NCBI RefSeq assembly: GCF_039540575.1
Contig: NZ_BAABFC010000001.1
Coordinates: forward strand, 124,001-188,000
DNA: 64,000 nt
Source of the DNA: Pseudaeromonas paramecii
Lineage (GTDB): Bacteria; Pseudomonadota; Gammaproteobacteria; Enterobacterales; Aeromonadaceae
Reading direction: 5' to 3'
In this document: piece by piece, positions 34,010-42,692 of the stretch
How the letters are laid out: each line of letters starts with the position of its first letter
How positions within the stretch are numbered: position 1 is the stretch's first letter
The notes under the pieces: generated by a model
Seen by the model: only the letters and a program-made list of their open reading frames with translations
What the model was told of the DNA's origin: nothing
Databases searched by the model: none
Translations under genes and position numbers: made by a program

Positions 34010-35926
34010 ATGACAGAAGCCGTTCACAAGGAAACCCACGGGTTTCAAACCGAAGTTAAGCAGCTGCTTAACCTGATGGCCCACAGCCTCTACTCCCATA
34101 AGGAAGTCTTCCTGCGGGAGCTCATCTCCAACGCCTCGGACGCCGCCGACAAGCTGCGCTTCAAGGCCCTCTCCGATGCCAGCCTGTTTGAAGATGACGG
34201 CCAGCTGCGTGTCCGCCTGCACATCGACAAGGACAAGCGTACCCTGACCATCTCGGATAACGGCATCGGCATGAGCCGTGACGAGGCCATCGAACACCTG
34301 GGCACCATAGCCCAATCCGGCACCCGCCAGTTCTTCAGCCACCTCTCCGGCGATCAGGCCAAGGATTCCCAGCTCATCGGCCAGTTCGGCGTGGGCTTCT
34401 ACTCCGCCTTCATAGTGGCGGACAAGGTGACTGTGGTGAGTCGGGCCGCCGGTCAGAGCGCCGATCGCGGCGTCTGCTGGGAATCAGACGGTACCGGCAG
34501 CTTCACCGTGGAGGATGTCCACAAGGCTGGGCGCGGCACCGATGTGATCCTGCACCTCAAGGAAGGTGAAGACGAATACCTGGATGACTGGCAGCTGCGC
34601 AGCGTCATCGGCAAGTATTCCGACCATATCAGCGTACCGGTCGAGCTGTGGAAGGAGGGCGAGCCCGCCCAAGGGGAGGGCGAGAACGCCATCCCGGCCA
34701 CCGAAGGCCATTGGGAGCAGGTCAACCGCGCCACCGCCCTGTGGACCCGCAGCCCCAAGGAGATCACCGACGAGGAGTACCAGGAGTTCTACAAGCACCT
34801 GTCCCACGATTTTGAAAATCCGGTGGCCTGGAGTCACAACCGGGTGGAAGGCACCCAGGAGTACACCAGCCTGCTGTATGTGCCCACCAAGGCCCCCTGG
34901 GACATGTGGAACCGCGAGCAGAAGCATGGCCTCAAGCTGTATGTGCAGCGGGTGTTCATCATGGATGACGCCGAGCAGTTCATGCCCACCTACCTGCGCT
35001 TCGTCAAGGGGGTACTGGACTCCAACGATCTGCCGCTGAACGTCTCCCGGGAAATTCTGCAGGACAACAAGGTCACCGCCCAGCTGCGCAAGGCCTGTAC
35101 CAAGCGGGTACTGGGCATGCTGGCCAAGCTGGCCAAGGACGATGCCGACAAGTATCAGCTGTTTTGGAACGAGTTCGGCAATGTGCTCAAGGAAGGGCCG
35201 GCGGAAGACTATGGCCACAAGGAGGAGATCGCCAAGCTGCTGCGCTTTGCCTCCACCCACAACGACAGCGACGTGCAGAATGTCTCCCTGGAGCAGTATG
35301 TCTCCCGCATGAAGGAGAAGCAGGAGAAGATCTACTACATAGTCGCCGACAGCTATGCCGCCGCCAAGAACAGCCCGCACCTGGAGCTGCTGCGCAAGAA
35401 GGGCGTGGAAGTCCTGTTGATGTGGGATCGGGTGGACGAATGGCTGTTGAGCCACCTCTCCGACTTCGATGGCAAGCAGCTCATCTCCGTCACCCGTGGC
35501 GATCTGGCCCTGGGCGAGCTGGAAGACGAGGAAAGCCGTAAGCAGCACGAGGAAGCCCAGAAGGAGTTCGCCTCCCTGGTGGAACGGCTGCAGAGCGCCC
35601 TGGGCGACAAGGTGAAGAAGGTGACCATCAGCCACCGTCTGACCGAGACACCGTCGTGTGTGGTGACCGATGCCTACGGCATGAGCACCCAGATGATGAA
35701 ACTGATGCAGGCGGCCGGTCAGCCGGTGCCGGCGCAGAAGTTCATCCTGGAGGTGAATCCGCAGCATGCCCTTGTGCAGCGCATGGCGGCAGTGCAGGAT
35801 GAACAAACCTTCGCTCAGTGGGCAGAGCTGTTGCTGGAGCAGGCGCAACTCACCGAGCAAGGGGGCCTCAATGACCCCGCCAGCTTCGTGGCGCGCCTCA
35901 ACCGCCTGCTTTTGACTCCTATCTAA
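34010..35926 (+). CDS. htpG: Chaperone HtpG (Hsp90)
   Basis: 638 aa bacterial Hsp90. GHKL ATPase domain (residues 1-230) with LISNASDAADKLRFKAL, DNGIGMSRDEAI and GQFGVGFYSAFIVAD. Middle domain with FENPVAWSHNRVEG and LPLNVSREILQDNK, then a C-terminal dimerisation domain. Length is close to E. coli (624). GAAGGAACAGAAG precedes the ATG. A sigma-32 promoter lies directly upstream, matching its heat-shock control. Confidence 0.98.
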   Translation: MTEAVHKETHGFQTEVKQLLNLMAHSLYSHKEVFLRELISNASDAADKLRFKALSDASLFEDDGQLRVRLHIDKDKRTLTISDNGIGMSRDEAIEHLGTIAQSGTRQFFSHLSGDQAKDSQLIGQFGVGFYSAFIVADKVTVVSRAAGQSADRGVCWESDGTGSFTVEDVHKAGRGTDVILHLKEGEDEYLDDWQLRSVIGKYSDHISVPVELWKEGEPAQGEGENAIPATEGHWEQVNRATALWTRSPKEITDEEYQEFYKHLSHDFENPVAWSHNRVEGTQEYTSLLYVPTKAPWDMWNREQKHGLKLYVQRVFIMDDAEQFMPTYLRFVKGVLDSNDLPLNVSREILQDNKVTAQLRKACTKRVLGMLAKLAKDDADKYQLFWNEFGNVLKEGPAEDYGHKEEIAKLLRFASTHNDSDVQNVSLEQYVSRMKEKQEKIYYIVADSYAAAKNSPHLELLRKKGVEVLLMWDRVDEWLLSHLSDFDGKQLISVTRGDLALGELEDEESRKQHEEAQKEFASLVERLQSALGDKVKKVTISHRLTETPSCVVTDAYGMSTQMMKLMQAAGQPVPAQKFILEVNPQHALVQRMAAVQDEQTFAQWAELLLEQAQLTEQGGLNDPASFVARLNRLLLTPI

Positions 35927-35967
35927 GGGTAAAGCTCCGGGAATATCACAAGTCCCGGCTTGGGTAA

Positions 35968-36023
35968 TTGCCAAATAGCGGTCCGGTGACACAATGTTAT
36001 CAAGTGATTAAGTTGCCGGACCG
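35968..36023 (+). promoter_or_regulatory. Promoter with flanking 8-bp inverted repeat ahead of the solute-binding protein gene
   Basis: -35 TTGCCA (35968-35973), 16-base spacer, -10 CACAAT (35990-35995). A perfect inverted repeat CGGTCCGG (35979-35986) and CCGGACCG (36016-36023) brackets the -10, with 29 bases between the arms. One arm lies in the spacer and the other in the leader, so it reads as an operator for a dimeric regulator rather than an RNA hairpin. Confidence 0.45.
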
Positions 36024-36035
36024 TTTGGAGGCAAA

Positions 36036-37148
36036 GTGTTAAAAAGCAAATTGCTTGTCCTGCTATTTACCTGCCTGACGCCCCTGTGTGGCTCGGCTGT
36101 GGAGCTCTTGCTGTGGAACGCCCACAGCCTGGAGCACCTGAGGCCCATCGTGCTGGAGCGCTTCGAAAAGAAGACCGGTCATCATATCGTACAGCACCAT
36201 TTTCGCGCCGATGAGTTGCGGGACAAGGTGATGTCCTCCGTGGTGTTGCCGGATCTCTATTTCATGCCCAGCGATCAGCTCAGCAACGTGGATATCTACC
36301 ACCTGGCGCCCTGGCCGGATAGTGTGACTCAGGGCCAACCCCTGCGGGCCGATGGCCAAGTCGGCACCAAGTGGTACGGCATTCCGGTTAATCAGGGTAA
36401 TCAGCTGGTGTTGTACTACCGCAAGGATAAGGTGACGCCACCCAAGAGCCTGGAGTCTATTCCGGATGGACGGCTGGGTTGGCCGCGCTCCCAGGCTTAC
36501 TGGTTTATTCCCTTTCTTACCGCCCATGATGGTTGGCCCTTGGCCGGCGAGGGCTTTGGCTTTGACACACCGCAGATGATCAAGGCGCTGGAAAGCTACA
36601 AGGCCATCTCGGATCGTCACCCCGCTACCCGCTGCGAACTGACCTGCAACGAACAGGCGTTCTATGAGGGCAAGATCGATTATCTCATCGACGGCGATTG
36701 GGCCTTTCAGGCGCTCAAGGAGCAGTTGGAAGGCAAGTTGGGCGTCGCCGTGTTGCCCAGCCTCGATGGTGGTCAGATGCAGCCCATGTCCAGCTCCTAT
36801 GTGCTGGCCATGAGCCAGGGGCTCGACTCGGAAAAACAAGCCGCCGCCCAGGCACTGGCCCATTTCCTGCTCTCGCCCGAGGTGCAGGCCGATCTGTATC
36901 AACACTCAGGTCTGTTCCCCGGTATCAAGTCGGTCGGCGATGCCTTGCTGCCCCAGATGGGGGATCTGCGTAAAGGCTTGTATCAGCAGCTGCTGGTTTC
37001 CCGCCCCATGCCGAACAGCCGCCAAATGCTGATCGCCTGGCTGGTATTGGGCAAAGGCATGGAGATGCTGTTTAACGAGGAGTATCTACCGGACGAGATT
37101 GCCCAGTGGATGCAGCAACGGGCGGCGCAGGAGGTGACACCACGATGA
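36036..37148 (+). CDS. Periplasmic solute-binding protein (ABC-type, MalE-like fold)
   Basis: 370 aa. Signal peptide with a hydrophobic core KLLVLLFTCLTPLCGSA (cleavage near residue 21). The rest has the two-lobe pattern of extracellular solute-binding family 1: VELLLWNAHSLEHLRPIVLERFEKKTGHH, LPDLYFMPSDQL, WYGIPVNQGNQLVLYYRKD, FYEGKIDYLIDGDWAF and AAQALAHFLLSPEVQADLYQHSGLFPG. Two cysteines in RCELTC may pair. GTG start at 36036 with TTTGGAGG upstream. No ABC permease follows. It overlaps the next gene, a diguanylate cyclase, by 4 bases, so it is likely a ligand sensor for that protein rather than a transporter component. Confidence 0.85.
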   Translation: MLKSKLLVLLFTCLTPLCGSAVELLLWNAHSLEHLRPIVLERFEKKTGHHIVQHHFRADELRDKVMSSVVLPDLYFMPSDQLSNVDIYHLAPWPDSVTQGQPLRADGQVGTKWYGIPVNQGNQLVLYYRKDKVTPPKSLESIPDGRLGWPRSQAYWFIPFLTAHDGWPLAGEGFGFDTPQMIKALESYKAISDRHPATRCELTCNEQAFYEGKIDYLIDGDWAFQALKEQLEGKLGVAVLPSLDGGQMQPMSSSYVLAMSQGLDSEKQAAAQALAHFLLSPEVQADLYQHSGLFPGIKSVGDALLPQMGDLRKGLYQQLLVSRPMPNSRQMLIAWLVLGKGMEMLFNEEYLPDEIAQWMQQRAAQEVTPR

Positions 37149-39220
37149 TACGCCTCAGTCGGCTCTATCTGCTGCTGGTGCTGGTGTTCACCCTGGTGGC
37201 GGTGGGTACCTTGAGCCTGATGCAGTACCAGGCGCTGCGCACCTATGCGGCCGATAACCTGACCAATGAGCTCAAGGGGGAGGCGTTTCGTATCCGCGAC
37301 GGCCTGGAGCGTCAGCTGATCGGTCTCAAGGAGGGGCTGCGGCTGCTCACCGGGCACGAGAGCATCATCAAGGGGCTCTCCACCCTCATCTACAGCGGTC
37401 AGGTCCAGGCTCGTTTCGAGGCGCTGTCCAATCGCTACGGCGCCATCTCGTCCCTCTATCTGCTGACGCCCGACGGCATGGTAAAGGAAAACTACGGCGG
37501 CCGGATCCGGCCGCTGGAACAGGATAAGGTGCTGCAGGCCAAGCTGGCCCAGCTGCGCAAGTCGGCCAATGAGGGGGTCCAGGGAGGGGCCATCTGGTCC
37601 ATCAAGGATCCCTTGCTGATCTCCGAAGGCAATAACGAAGGCTTGGTATTTGCCACCGTGGTCACCAGCTTCGGTCTGCGTCAGCAGGAGGCCGTGCAGG
37701 GTTTTTTGCTGGCATTGGTGCCCTTCAATCGTCTGCACAAACAGCAGGAGGTGGAGGACAGCACTGTGCTGGAGATAGCGCCCCAGCTCACCAACCTGCC
37801 CCATAACACCGTTAACCAGACCCTGTCGATGGACATCCAGGACCGGGACTTTACCGATGCCTTGACCCTGTATATCCGGGTCAGCCGCTCCATCGAGAGT
37901 ATGGATACCGCCATCAAGGAATTCATTCGTCCCTTCCTGGTGGTGCAGCTGCTGGTGATGCTGTTTCTGATGGTGGTCTTGAGCCTCTTCTCCGCCCCGG
38001 TACTGCGTGCCTTCAACGGTCTCAACGGCATCATTCAGCGCATGGAAGGTGGCCTGCCGGTGGAGAACTCCAACACCCGCATCTGGGAGTTTGCCCATAC
38101 CGAGCGGCTGCTGATGGAGATGCAGGGGCGGATCCGCGAGCAGGTGGCGGATCTGGAGCGACAGAATCATCAGCTGGAGAGCCTGGCCAATGAGAAGGAT
38201 ATCTACCTCAAGGAGCTCACCCTGCTGAACCAGAACCTGGAGTCCAAGGTGGAGGAGCGCACCAATACCCTGGCGTTGAGCCTGCAGCGTATCGAGATCA
38301 CCAATCGCTTCTATAACCAGCTGATCCTGCTACGTCAGCACCTCACCGATGACTCCACCCCGCAACAGGTGCTCAAGAGTGCGGTCAAGCACCTGACGGC
38401 CTGCGAGCTGGGACTGCCGTTTGCCATCAGTCTGAGCCTGGGCGAGCCCATGGTGACGGTGCAGCACAAGGATGAGGGCTTCCCGCAGCACAATCCGGCA
38501 CCCCGTTATCGCAGCGATGAGGATTATACCCTGGAGGACGGGGTGTACAGCTTCAGCCTGCCCACCAATCACGGCAGTGGCTGGTTGCAGGTGGCGGCCC
38601 GCAGCCTGCGGGATGAAGAGCTCAAGGGACTCTTGCTGTTTGCCCGTGAGCTGGGCGGCTACCTGGAAAAACGCGCGCTGAACAACAAGCTGGCGTTCTG
38701 GGCCCGTACCGATGGCCTCACCGGCCTGGGCAACCGCATCGCCTTCGATCAGCTGATGACCGGCCTGGAGACGGCACTGGATACCGAGGTGGGCCTGTTC
38801 TTGGTGGACGTCAATGGGCTCAAGGAGCTCAACGACTCCCAGGGCCATGAAGCCGGCGATGCCTTGCTCAAGACAGTGGCGGAGCGGTTGCGCAACTGTG
38901 TCCAGGGCGTCACCAGCTACCTGTATCGCATCGGCGGCGATGAGTATGTCATCGTCCTGACCGGTGAGGGTTTAAGCCAACGGGCCTGGCTGCAAAAGCG
39001 GCTGGAAGAGGCGCAGTTCCAACCTGCCAGCCTGGCGGGGCGTGAGCATGGCATCAGCTTCAGCGTGGGCTATGCCGACACCCACAGTGCCCATCTGGCC
39101 TCCTTGTACCGCATGGCGGACAAGGCCATGTACCAGCAGAAGCAGCAGTACTATGACCTGAAGCGCCATGCCAATCTGGGGGATACGCAAAAGGTTGAGG
39201 AAAGCTCGGAAAGCGTGTAG
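37145..39220 (+). CDS. Membrane-bound diguanylate cyclase with periplasmic sensor domain
   Basis: 691 aa. TM1 at about residues 5-24 (LYLLLVLVFTLVAVGTLSLM), a periplasmic sensor of about 235 residues, and TM2 at about 262-285 (FLVVQLLVMLFLMVVLSLFS). A HAMP-like linker, a long coiled coil (DLERQNHQLESLANEKDIYLKELTLLNQNLE), a GAF-like segment and a C-terminal GGDEF domain follow. The signature reads GGDEY (residues 597-601) with DVNGLKELND upstream, so the catalytic acids are kept but the final Phe is Tyr. The RxxD inhibitory site is absent. It is translationally coupled to the solute-binding protein gene. Confidence 0.87.
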   Translation: MIRLSRLYLLLVLVFTLVAVGTLSLMQYQALRTYAADNLTNELKGEAFRIRDGLERQLIGLKEGLRLLTGHESIIKGLSTLIYSGQVQARFEALSNRYGAISSLYLLTPDGMVKENYGGRIRPLEQDKVLQAKLAQLRKSANEGVQGGAIWSIKDPLLISEGNNEGLVFATVVTSFGLRQQEAVQGFLLALVPFNRLHKQQEVEDSTVLEIAPQLTNLPHNTVNQTLSMDIQDRDFTDALTLYIRVSRSIESMDTAIKEFIRPFLVVQLLVMLFLMVVLSLFSAPVLRAFNGLNGIIQRMEGGLPVENSNTRIWEFAHTERLLMEMQGRIREQVADLERQNHQLESLANEKDIYLKELTLLNQNLESKVEERTNTLALSLQRIEITNRFYNQLILLRQHLTDDSTPQQVLKSAVKHLTACELGLPFAISLSLGEPMVTVQHKDEGFPQHNPAPRYRSDEDYTLEDGVYSFSLPTNHGSGWLQVAARSLRDEELKGLLLFARELGGYLEKRALNNKLAFWARTDGLTGLGNRIAFDQLMTGLETALDTEVGLFLVDVNGLKELNDSQGHEAGDALLKTVAERLRNCVQGVTSYLYRIGGDEYVIVLTGEGLSQRAWLQKRLEEAQFQPASLAGREHGISFSVGYADTHSAHLASLYRMADKAMYQQKQQYYDLKRHANLGDTQKVEESSESV

Positions 39221-39273
39221 CTTTTGCGCCGCAATTGAATATTTAGACGTATCCGACATTTAGGGAGCAGTTT

Positions 39274-39918
39274 ATGCGCATCATTTTGCTCGGCGCCCCG
39301 GGCGCAGGAAAGGGCACCCAGGCTCAGTTTCTGATGGACAAGTACGGTATTCCGCAGATCTCCACCGGGGACATGCTGCGGGCCGCCATCAAGGCCGGTA
39401 CCCCCCTGGGCCTCAAGGCCAAGGAAGTGATGGATCAGGGCCAACTGGTGTCTGATGACATCATCATTGGTCTGGTCAAGGAGCGCATCGCCCAGGCCGA
39501 CTGTGCCAAGGGCTTCCTGCTGGATGGCTTTCCCCGTACCATTCCCCAGGCCGATGCCATGAAAGAAGCGGGTATCACCATCGACTTCGTGCTGGAGTTT
39601 GACGTGCCGGATGAAGAGATCGTCAAGCGGATGGCCGGTCGTCGGGTGCACCCGGGCTCGGGCCGCGTCTACCACCTGGTCTTCAATCCGCCCAAGGATG
39701 CCGACAAGGATGACGTCACCGGCGAAGCCTTGGTGATCCGTCCGGATGACGAAGAGGCCACGGTGCGCAAGCGCCTGGACATCTACCACCAGCAGACCGA
39801 ACCCCTGGTGGGCTATTACAAGGCCGAAGCCGATGCCGGCCGTACCCGTTACGAGCGCCTGGATGGTACCCAATCGGTCAGCGCCGTGAGCAGCCAGCTG
39901 GCCGCTCTGCTGGGCTAA
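39274..39918 (+). CDS. adk: Adenylate kinase
   Basis: 214 aa, same as E. coli. P-loop GAPGAGKGTQAQF (residues 7-19), STGDMLRAAI, DGFPRTIPQADAM and a LID domain with GRRVHPGSGRVYHLVFNPPK. AGGGAG precedes the ATG. Followed by a strong terminator. Confidence 0.98.
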   Translation: MRIILLGAPGAGKGTQAQFLMDKYGIPQISTGDMLRAAIKAGTPLGLKAKEVMDQGQLVSDDIIIGLVKERIAQADCAKGFLLDGFPRTIPQADAMKEAGITIDFVLEFDVPDEEIVKRMAGRRVHPGSGRVYHLVFNPPKDADKDDVTGEALVIRPDDEEATVRKRLDIYHQQTEPLVGYYKAEADAGRTRYERLDGTQSVSAVSSQLAALLG

Positions 39919-39943
39919 GTTGCCCAACCCTTTCCGCTGTATT

Positions 39944-39972
39944 AACGTCCGTCTTGTACGGACGTTTTTTTT
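39944..39972 (+). terminator. Terminator after adk
   Basis: 9-bp stem AACGTCCGT / ACGGACGTT, 5-base loop, T-run of eight, 15 bases before the hemH ATG. Confidence 0.9.
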
Positions 39973-39987
39973 GCCTGAGGAAACACG

Positions 39988-40983
39988 ATGCGCCACAAGC
40001 AAGGTCTGATCCTGGTGAATCTGGGAACCCCCCAAAGCCCGACTCCGGAAGGGGTCAAGGCATTCCTGCGCCCCTTCTTGAGTGACGGCCGGGTGGTGGA
40101 CCTCGCCCCCTGGTTGTGGCGCCCCCTGCTGGAGCTGGTGATCCTGCCCCGCCGCAGCCCCAGAGTGGCCCGCAACTATGCCCCCATTTGGACCCCTGAT
40201 GGCTCCCCCTTGCTGGCCATCGGCCGGCGGCAGCAGGCCGGGATCAAGGCACGACTGCTACAGGCCGATATCGACCTGCCTGTGTGCCTGGCCATGACCT
40301 ATGGTGAACCCTCATTGGCCACCGCCTGGCAACAGCTAAAGGAGCAGGGGGTCGAGGAGATCTGCCTGTTGCCGCTCTATCCGCAGTACTCCTCCACCAC
40401 CATGGCGCCGGTGCTGGATACCTGGGCACGGGTGATGCGCCGTGAGAAGAATGTGCCGGCCCTGCACCTGGTGCGGGACTACCACCTGGCCCCGGGTTAT
40501 ATCGCCGCCCTGGCCAATCGGGTACGCCAACATTGGCAGCAAAACGGGCAGGGGGATTGTCTGCTCATCTCCTTCCACGGCATCCCGGTGCGGTATGCCA
40601 AAGAAGGCGATCCCTATCCGGCCCAGTGTCAGGCCACGGCGAACGCCTTGGCCCAGGAGCTGGGCCTGGCCGCGGAGCAGTGGCGCCTAAGTTTCCAGTC
40701 CCGCTTCGGCAAAGAGCCTTGGCTGGAACCCTATACGGACGAGACCCTGCTGCAGCTTCCTGCCAGTGGGGTGCGGCGACTGGATGTCATCTGCCCCGGG
40801 TTTGCCGCCGATTGTTTGGAAACCCTGGAGGAGATAGCCGAGGAGGGCAAGGCCGCCTTCCTGTCCGCCGGGGGGGCGGCGTACCACTATATTCCGGCCT
40901 TGAATGACCAGCCGGAACACCTGGATTTGCTGGCCCAGCTGGCCAGTCAGGCCCTGGGCATCGGAAAACCGTTTGCGTCCTGA
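39988..40983 (+). CDS. hemH: Ferrochelatase
   Basis: 331 aa. Inserts Fe2+ into protoporphyrin IX. Seen: LILVNLGTPQSPTPEGVKAFLRPFLSD, LPLYPQYSSTTM, the active-site His in LLISFHGIPVRYAKEGDPY and the Glu in GFAADCLETLEEI. The QSRFGKEPWLEPYTDE block is also family-typical. GAGGAAACACG ribosome binding site. Confidence 0.97.
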   Translation: MRHKQGLILVNLGTPQSPTPEGVKAFLRPFLSDGRVVDLAPWLWRPLLELVILPRRSPRVARNYAPIWTPDGSPLLAIGRRQQAGIKARLLQADIDLPVCLAMTYGEPSLATAWQQLKEQGVEEICLLPLYPQYSSTTMAPVLDTWARVMRREKNVPALHLVRDYHLAPGYIAALANRVRQHWQQNGQGDCLLISFHGIPVRYAKEGDPYPAQCQATANALAQELGLAAEQWRLSFQSRFGKEPWLEPYTDETLLQLPASGVRRLDVICPGFAADCLETLEEIAEEGKAAFLSAGGAAYHYIPALNDQPEHLDLLAQLASQALGIGKPFAS

Positions 40984-41012
40984 CCCCCCTCTTTTTTCGG
41001 GCAAAAGGGGCG

Positions 41013-41021
41013 TGTTACCAT
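41013..41021 (+). promoter_or_regulatory. Candidate extended -10 promoter of gsk
   Basis: TGTTACCAT has a TGn extension plus TACCAT. The -35 region is a poor T-run. The gsk ATG lies 32 bases downstream. Confidence 0.35.
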
Positions 41022-41052
41022 GCGCGCCCCCAGCCTGAACCCGGTGTCCCAG

Positions 41053-42354
41053 ATGAAATTTCCCGGCCAACGCAAGTCCAAGCATTACTTCCCGGTGGAC
41101 CGTCGCGATCCCATGATCCAGCCCCTCGCCAGCCCAGAGGGTCAACCGCCCTATGTGGTGGGAATAGACCAGACGTTGGTGGATATCGAGGCCCATGTGG
41201 ATGATGCCTTTTTGGCGCGCTATGGCCTGAGCAAGGGCCACTCCCTGCTGGTGAGTGATGACACGGCGGAGGCCATCTATCAGGCCATACTGGCGGGCCA
41301 GCTGGTGGAGAGCGAGTTTGCCGGTGGCACTGTGGCCAATACCCTGCACAACTACTCCGTGCTCAGCGACTCCCGCTCCATCCTGTTGGGGGTGATGAGC
41401 GAGCAGATCGGCGTGGGCAGCTATGCCTATCGGTATCTGTGCAGCACCTCGTCACGGGTGGATCTCAACCACCTGCAACCGGTGCAGGGGCCCATCGGCC
41501 GCTGCTTCACCTTTGTCACCCAGGACGGCGATCGCAGCTTCGGCATCAGCCCCGGCGCCATGAACCGCTTGAGTCACCAGTACATTCCGGAGTCCGTGAT
41601 TAACGGGGCGGCGGCCCTGGTGATCAGTGCCTATCTGGTGCGGGGGGAAGAGGGCGATACCATGAAAGCCTCGGCCATGAAGGCGGTGTCGTTGGCCAAG
41701 GCGGCCGGGGTTCCCGTGGTGTTGACCCTGGGGACGCGGCACGTCATCGAGGCCGATCCCGCCTGGTGGCAGGCCTTCATCGCCGAGTACGTCACCGTGC
41801 TGGCGATGAACGAAGAGGAGGGGGCCGTACTCACGGGGCAGCAGGATCCGCTGGCGGCGGCCGCCAAGGCACTGGAGTGGGCGGATCTGGTGCTCTGTAC
41901 CGCCGGCCCCTTGGGGCTCTTCATGGCCGGCTATACCGACGAGGCTTTCAAGCGGGAGACCAGCCACCCGCTGTTACCCGGTTGTATTCCTGAGTTCAAC
42001 CGCTTCGAGTTCAGCCGTCCCATGCGGCGGACGGACTGCCAGGCGCCCCTGGCGGTGTTCTCCCATATCTCGCCCTACATGGGTGGCCCGCATAAGATCA
42101 AGAACACCAATGGGGCCGGCGATGGCGCCCTGTCGGCCGTGCTGCATGACATGGCGGCCAACTGTTTTCACCGCACCTCCGTGCCCAACTCCGCCAAGCA
42201 TGTGGCACCGTTTCTCTCATACTCCTCATTTGCCCAGCTGTGCAAGTACGCCAACCGGGTGAGCTACGAGGTGCTGTGCCAGAGCAGCCCACGGCTGTCC
42301 CGCGGCCTGCCGGAGCGCGAAGACAGCCTGGAAGAGGCCTACTGGGAGCGTTAA
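41053..42354 (+). CDS. gsk: Inosine/guanosine kinase
   Basis: 433 aa PfkB-family kinase that phosphorylates guanosine and inosine. It matches E. coli Gsk along its length, from MKFPGQRKSKHYFPV to LPEREDSLEEAYWER. Substrate and catalytic motifs: VVGIDQTLVDIEA, FAGGTVANTLHNYSVL, GPIGRCFT, and the anion-hole/catalytic-base motif NTNGAGDGALSA. The start at 41053 follows the E. coli N-terminus; an in-frame ATG 11 codons earlier is less likely. Ribosome binding site weak. Confidence 0.96.
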   Translation: MKFPGQRKSKHYFPVDRRDPMIQPLASPEGQPPYVVGIDQTLVDIEAHVDDAFLARYGLSKGHSLLVSDDTAEAIYQAILAGQLVESEFAGGTVANTLHNYSVLSDSRSILLGVMSEQIGVGSYAYRYLCSTSSRVDLNHLQPVQGPIGRCFTFVTQDGDRSFGISPGAMNRLSHQYIPESVINGAAALVISAYLVRGEEGDTMKASAMKAVSLAKAAGVPVVLTLGTRHVIEADPAWWQAFIAEYVTVLAMNEEEGAVLTGQQDPLAAAAKALEWADLVLCTAGPLGLFMAGYTDEAFKRETSHPLLPGCIPEFNRFEFSRPMRRTDCQAPLAVFSHISPYMGGPHKIKNTNGAGDGALSAVLHDMAANCFHRTSVPNSAKHVAPFLSYSSFAQLCKYANRVSYEVLCQSSPRLSRGLPEREDSLEEAYWER

Positions 42355-42434
42355 CAAAATGTGATGTCGCCTTGCAATGGTGCCCCGGGCTGGCGTTATA
42401 GTTAAGCAGACCAGGCAAACAGAGGAGACATCCT

Positions 42435-42629
42435 ATGGACTTGAGCGGCTACCTGCGCATGGACGCCAACATCTTGCTGGGCATAGTGAACGAAAAACTG
42501 CGGCTGGAGTGCCCGGATCTGGAGGATCTGCTGGCCACCTTCAACTTCACCAAGGGCCAGCTGGACATGAAGATGGAAGAGATTGGTTACTTCTACGATC
42601 CGGTCACCAATCAGTTTAAGCCTCACTAA
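42435..42629 (+). CDS. DUF4250 family small protein
   Basis: 64 aa. Begins MDLSGYLRMDANILLGIVNEKLRLECPDLEDLLATF and ends IGYFYDPVTNQFKPH, the complete DUF4250 pattern (DxNILLxIVNxKLR and IGYxYxxxxNQF). GAGGAGAC ribosome binding site 8 bases upstream. Function unknown; the fold is probably a short winged-helix-like bundle. It stands alone before a strong hairpin. Confidence 0.85.
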   Translation: MDLSGYLRMDANILLGIVNEKLRLECPDLEDLLATFNFTKGQLDMKMEEIGYFYDPVTNQFKPH

Positions 42630-42650
42630 CGTCACCGAATCAACTGACCC

Positions 42651-42682
42651 ACAACGGGGAGCCTGGCTCCCCGTTGTGCTTT
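42651..42682. terminator. Strong hairpin between DUF4250 gene and mltB
   Basis: 11-bp perfect stem ACAACGGGGAG / CTCCCCGTTGT, loop CCTGG. The T-tract is short on the plus side (GCTTTG) and absent on minus, so termination strength is uncertain. It is placed between convergent genes. Confidence 0.6.
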
Positions 42683-42692
42683 GCGGCAGAGA

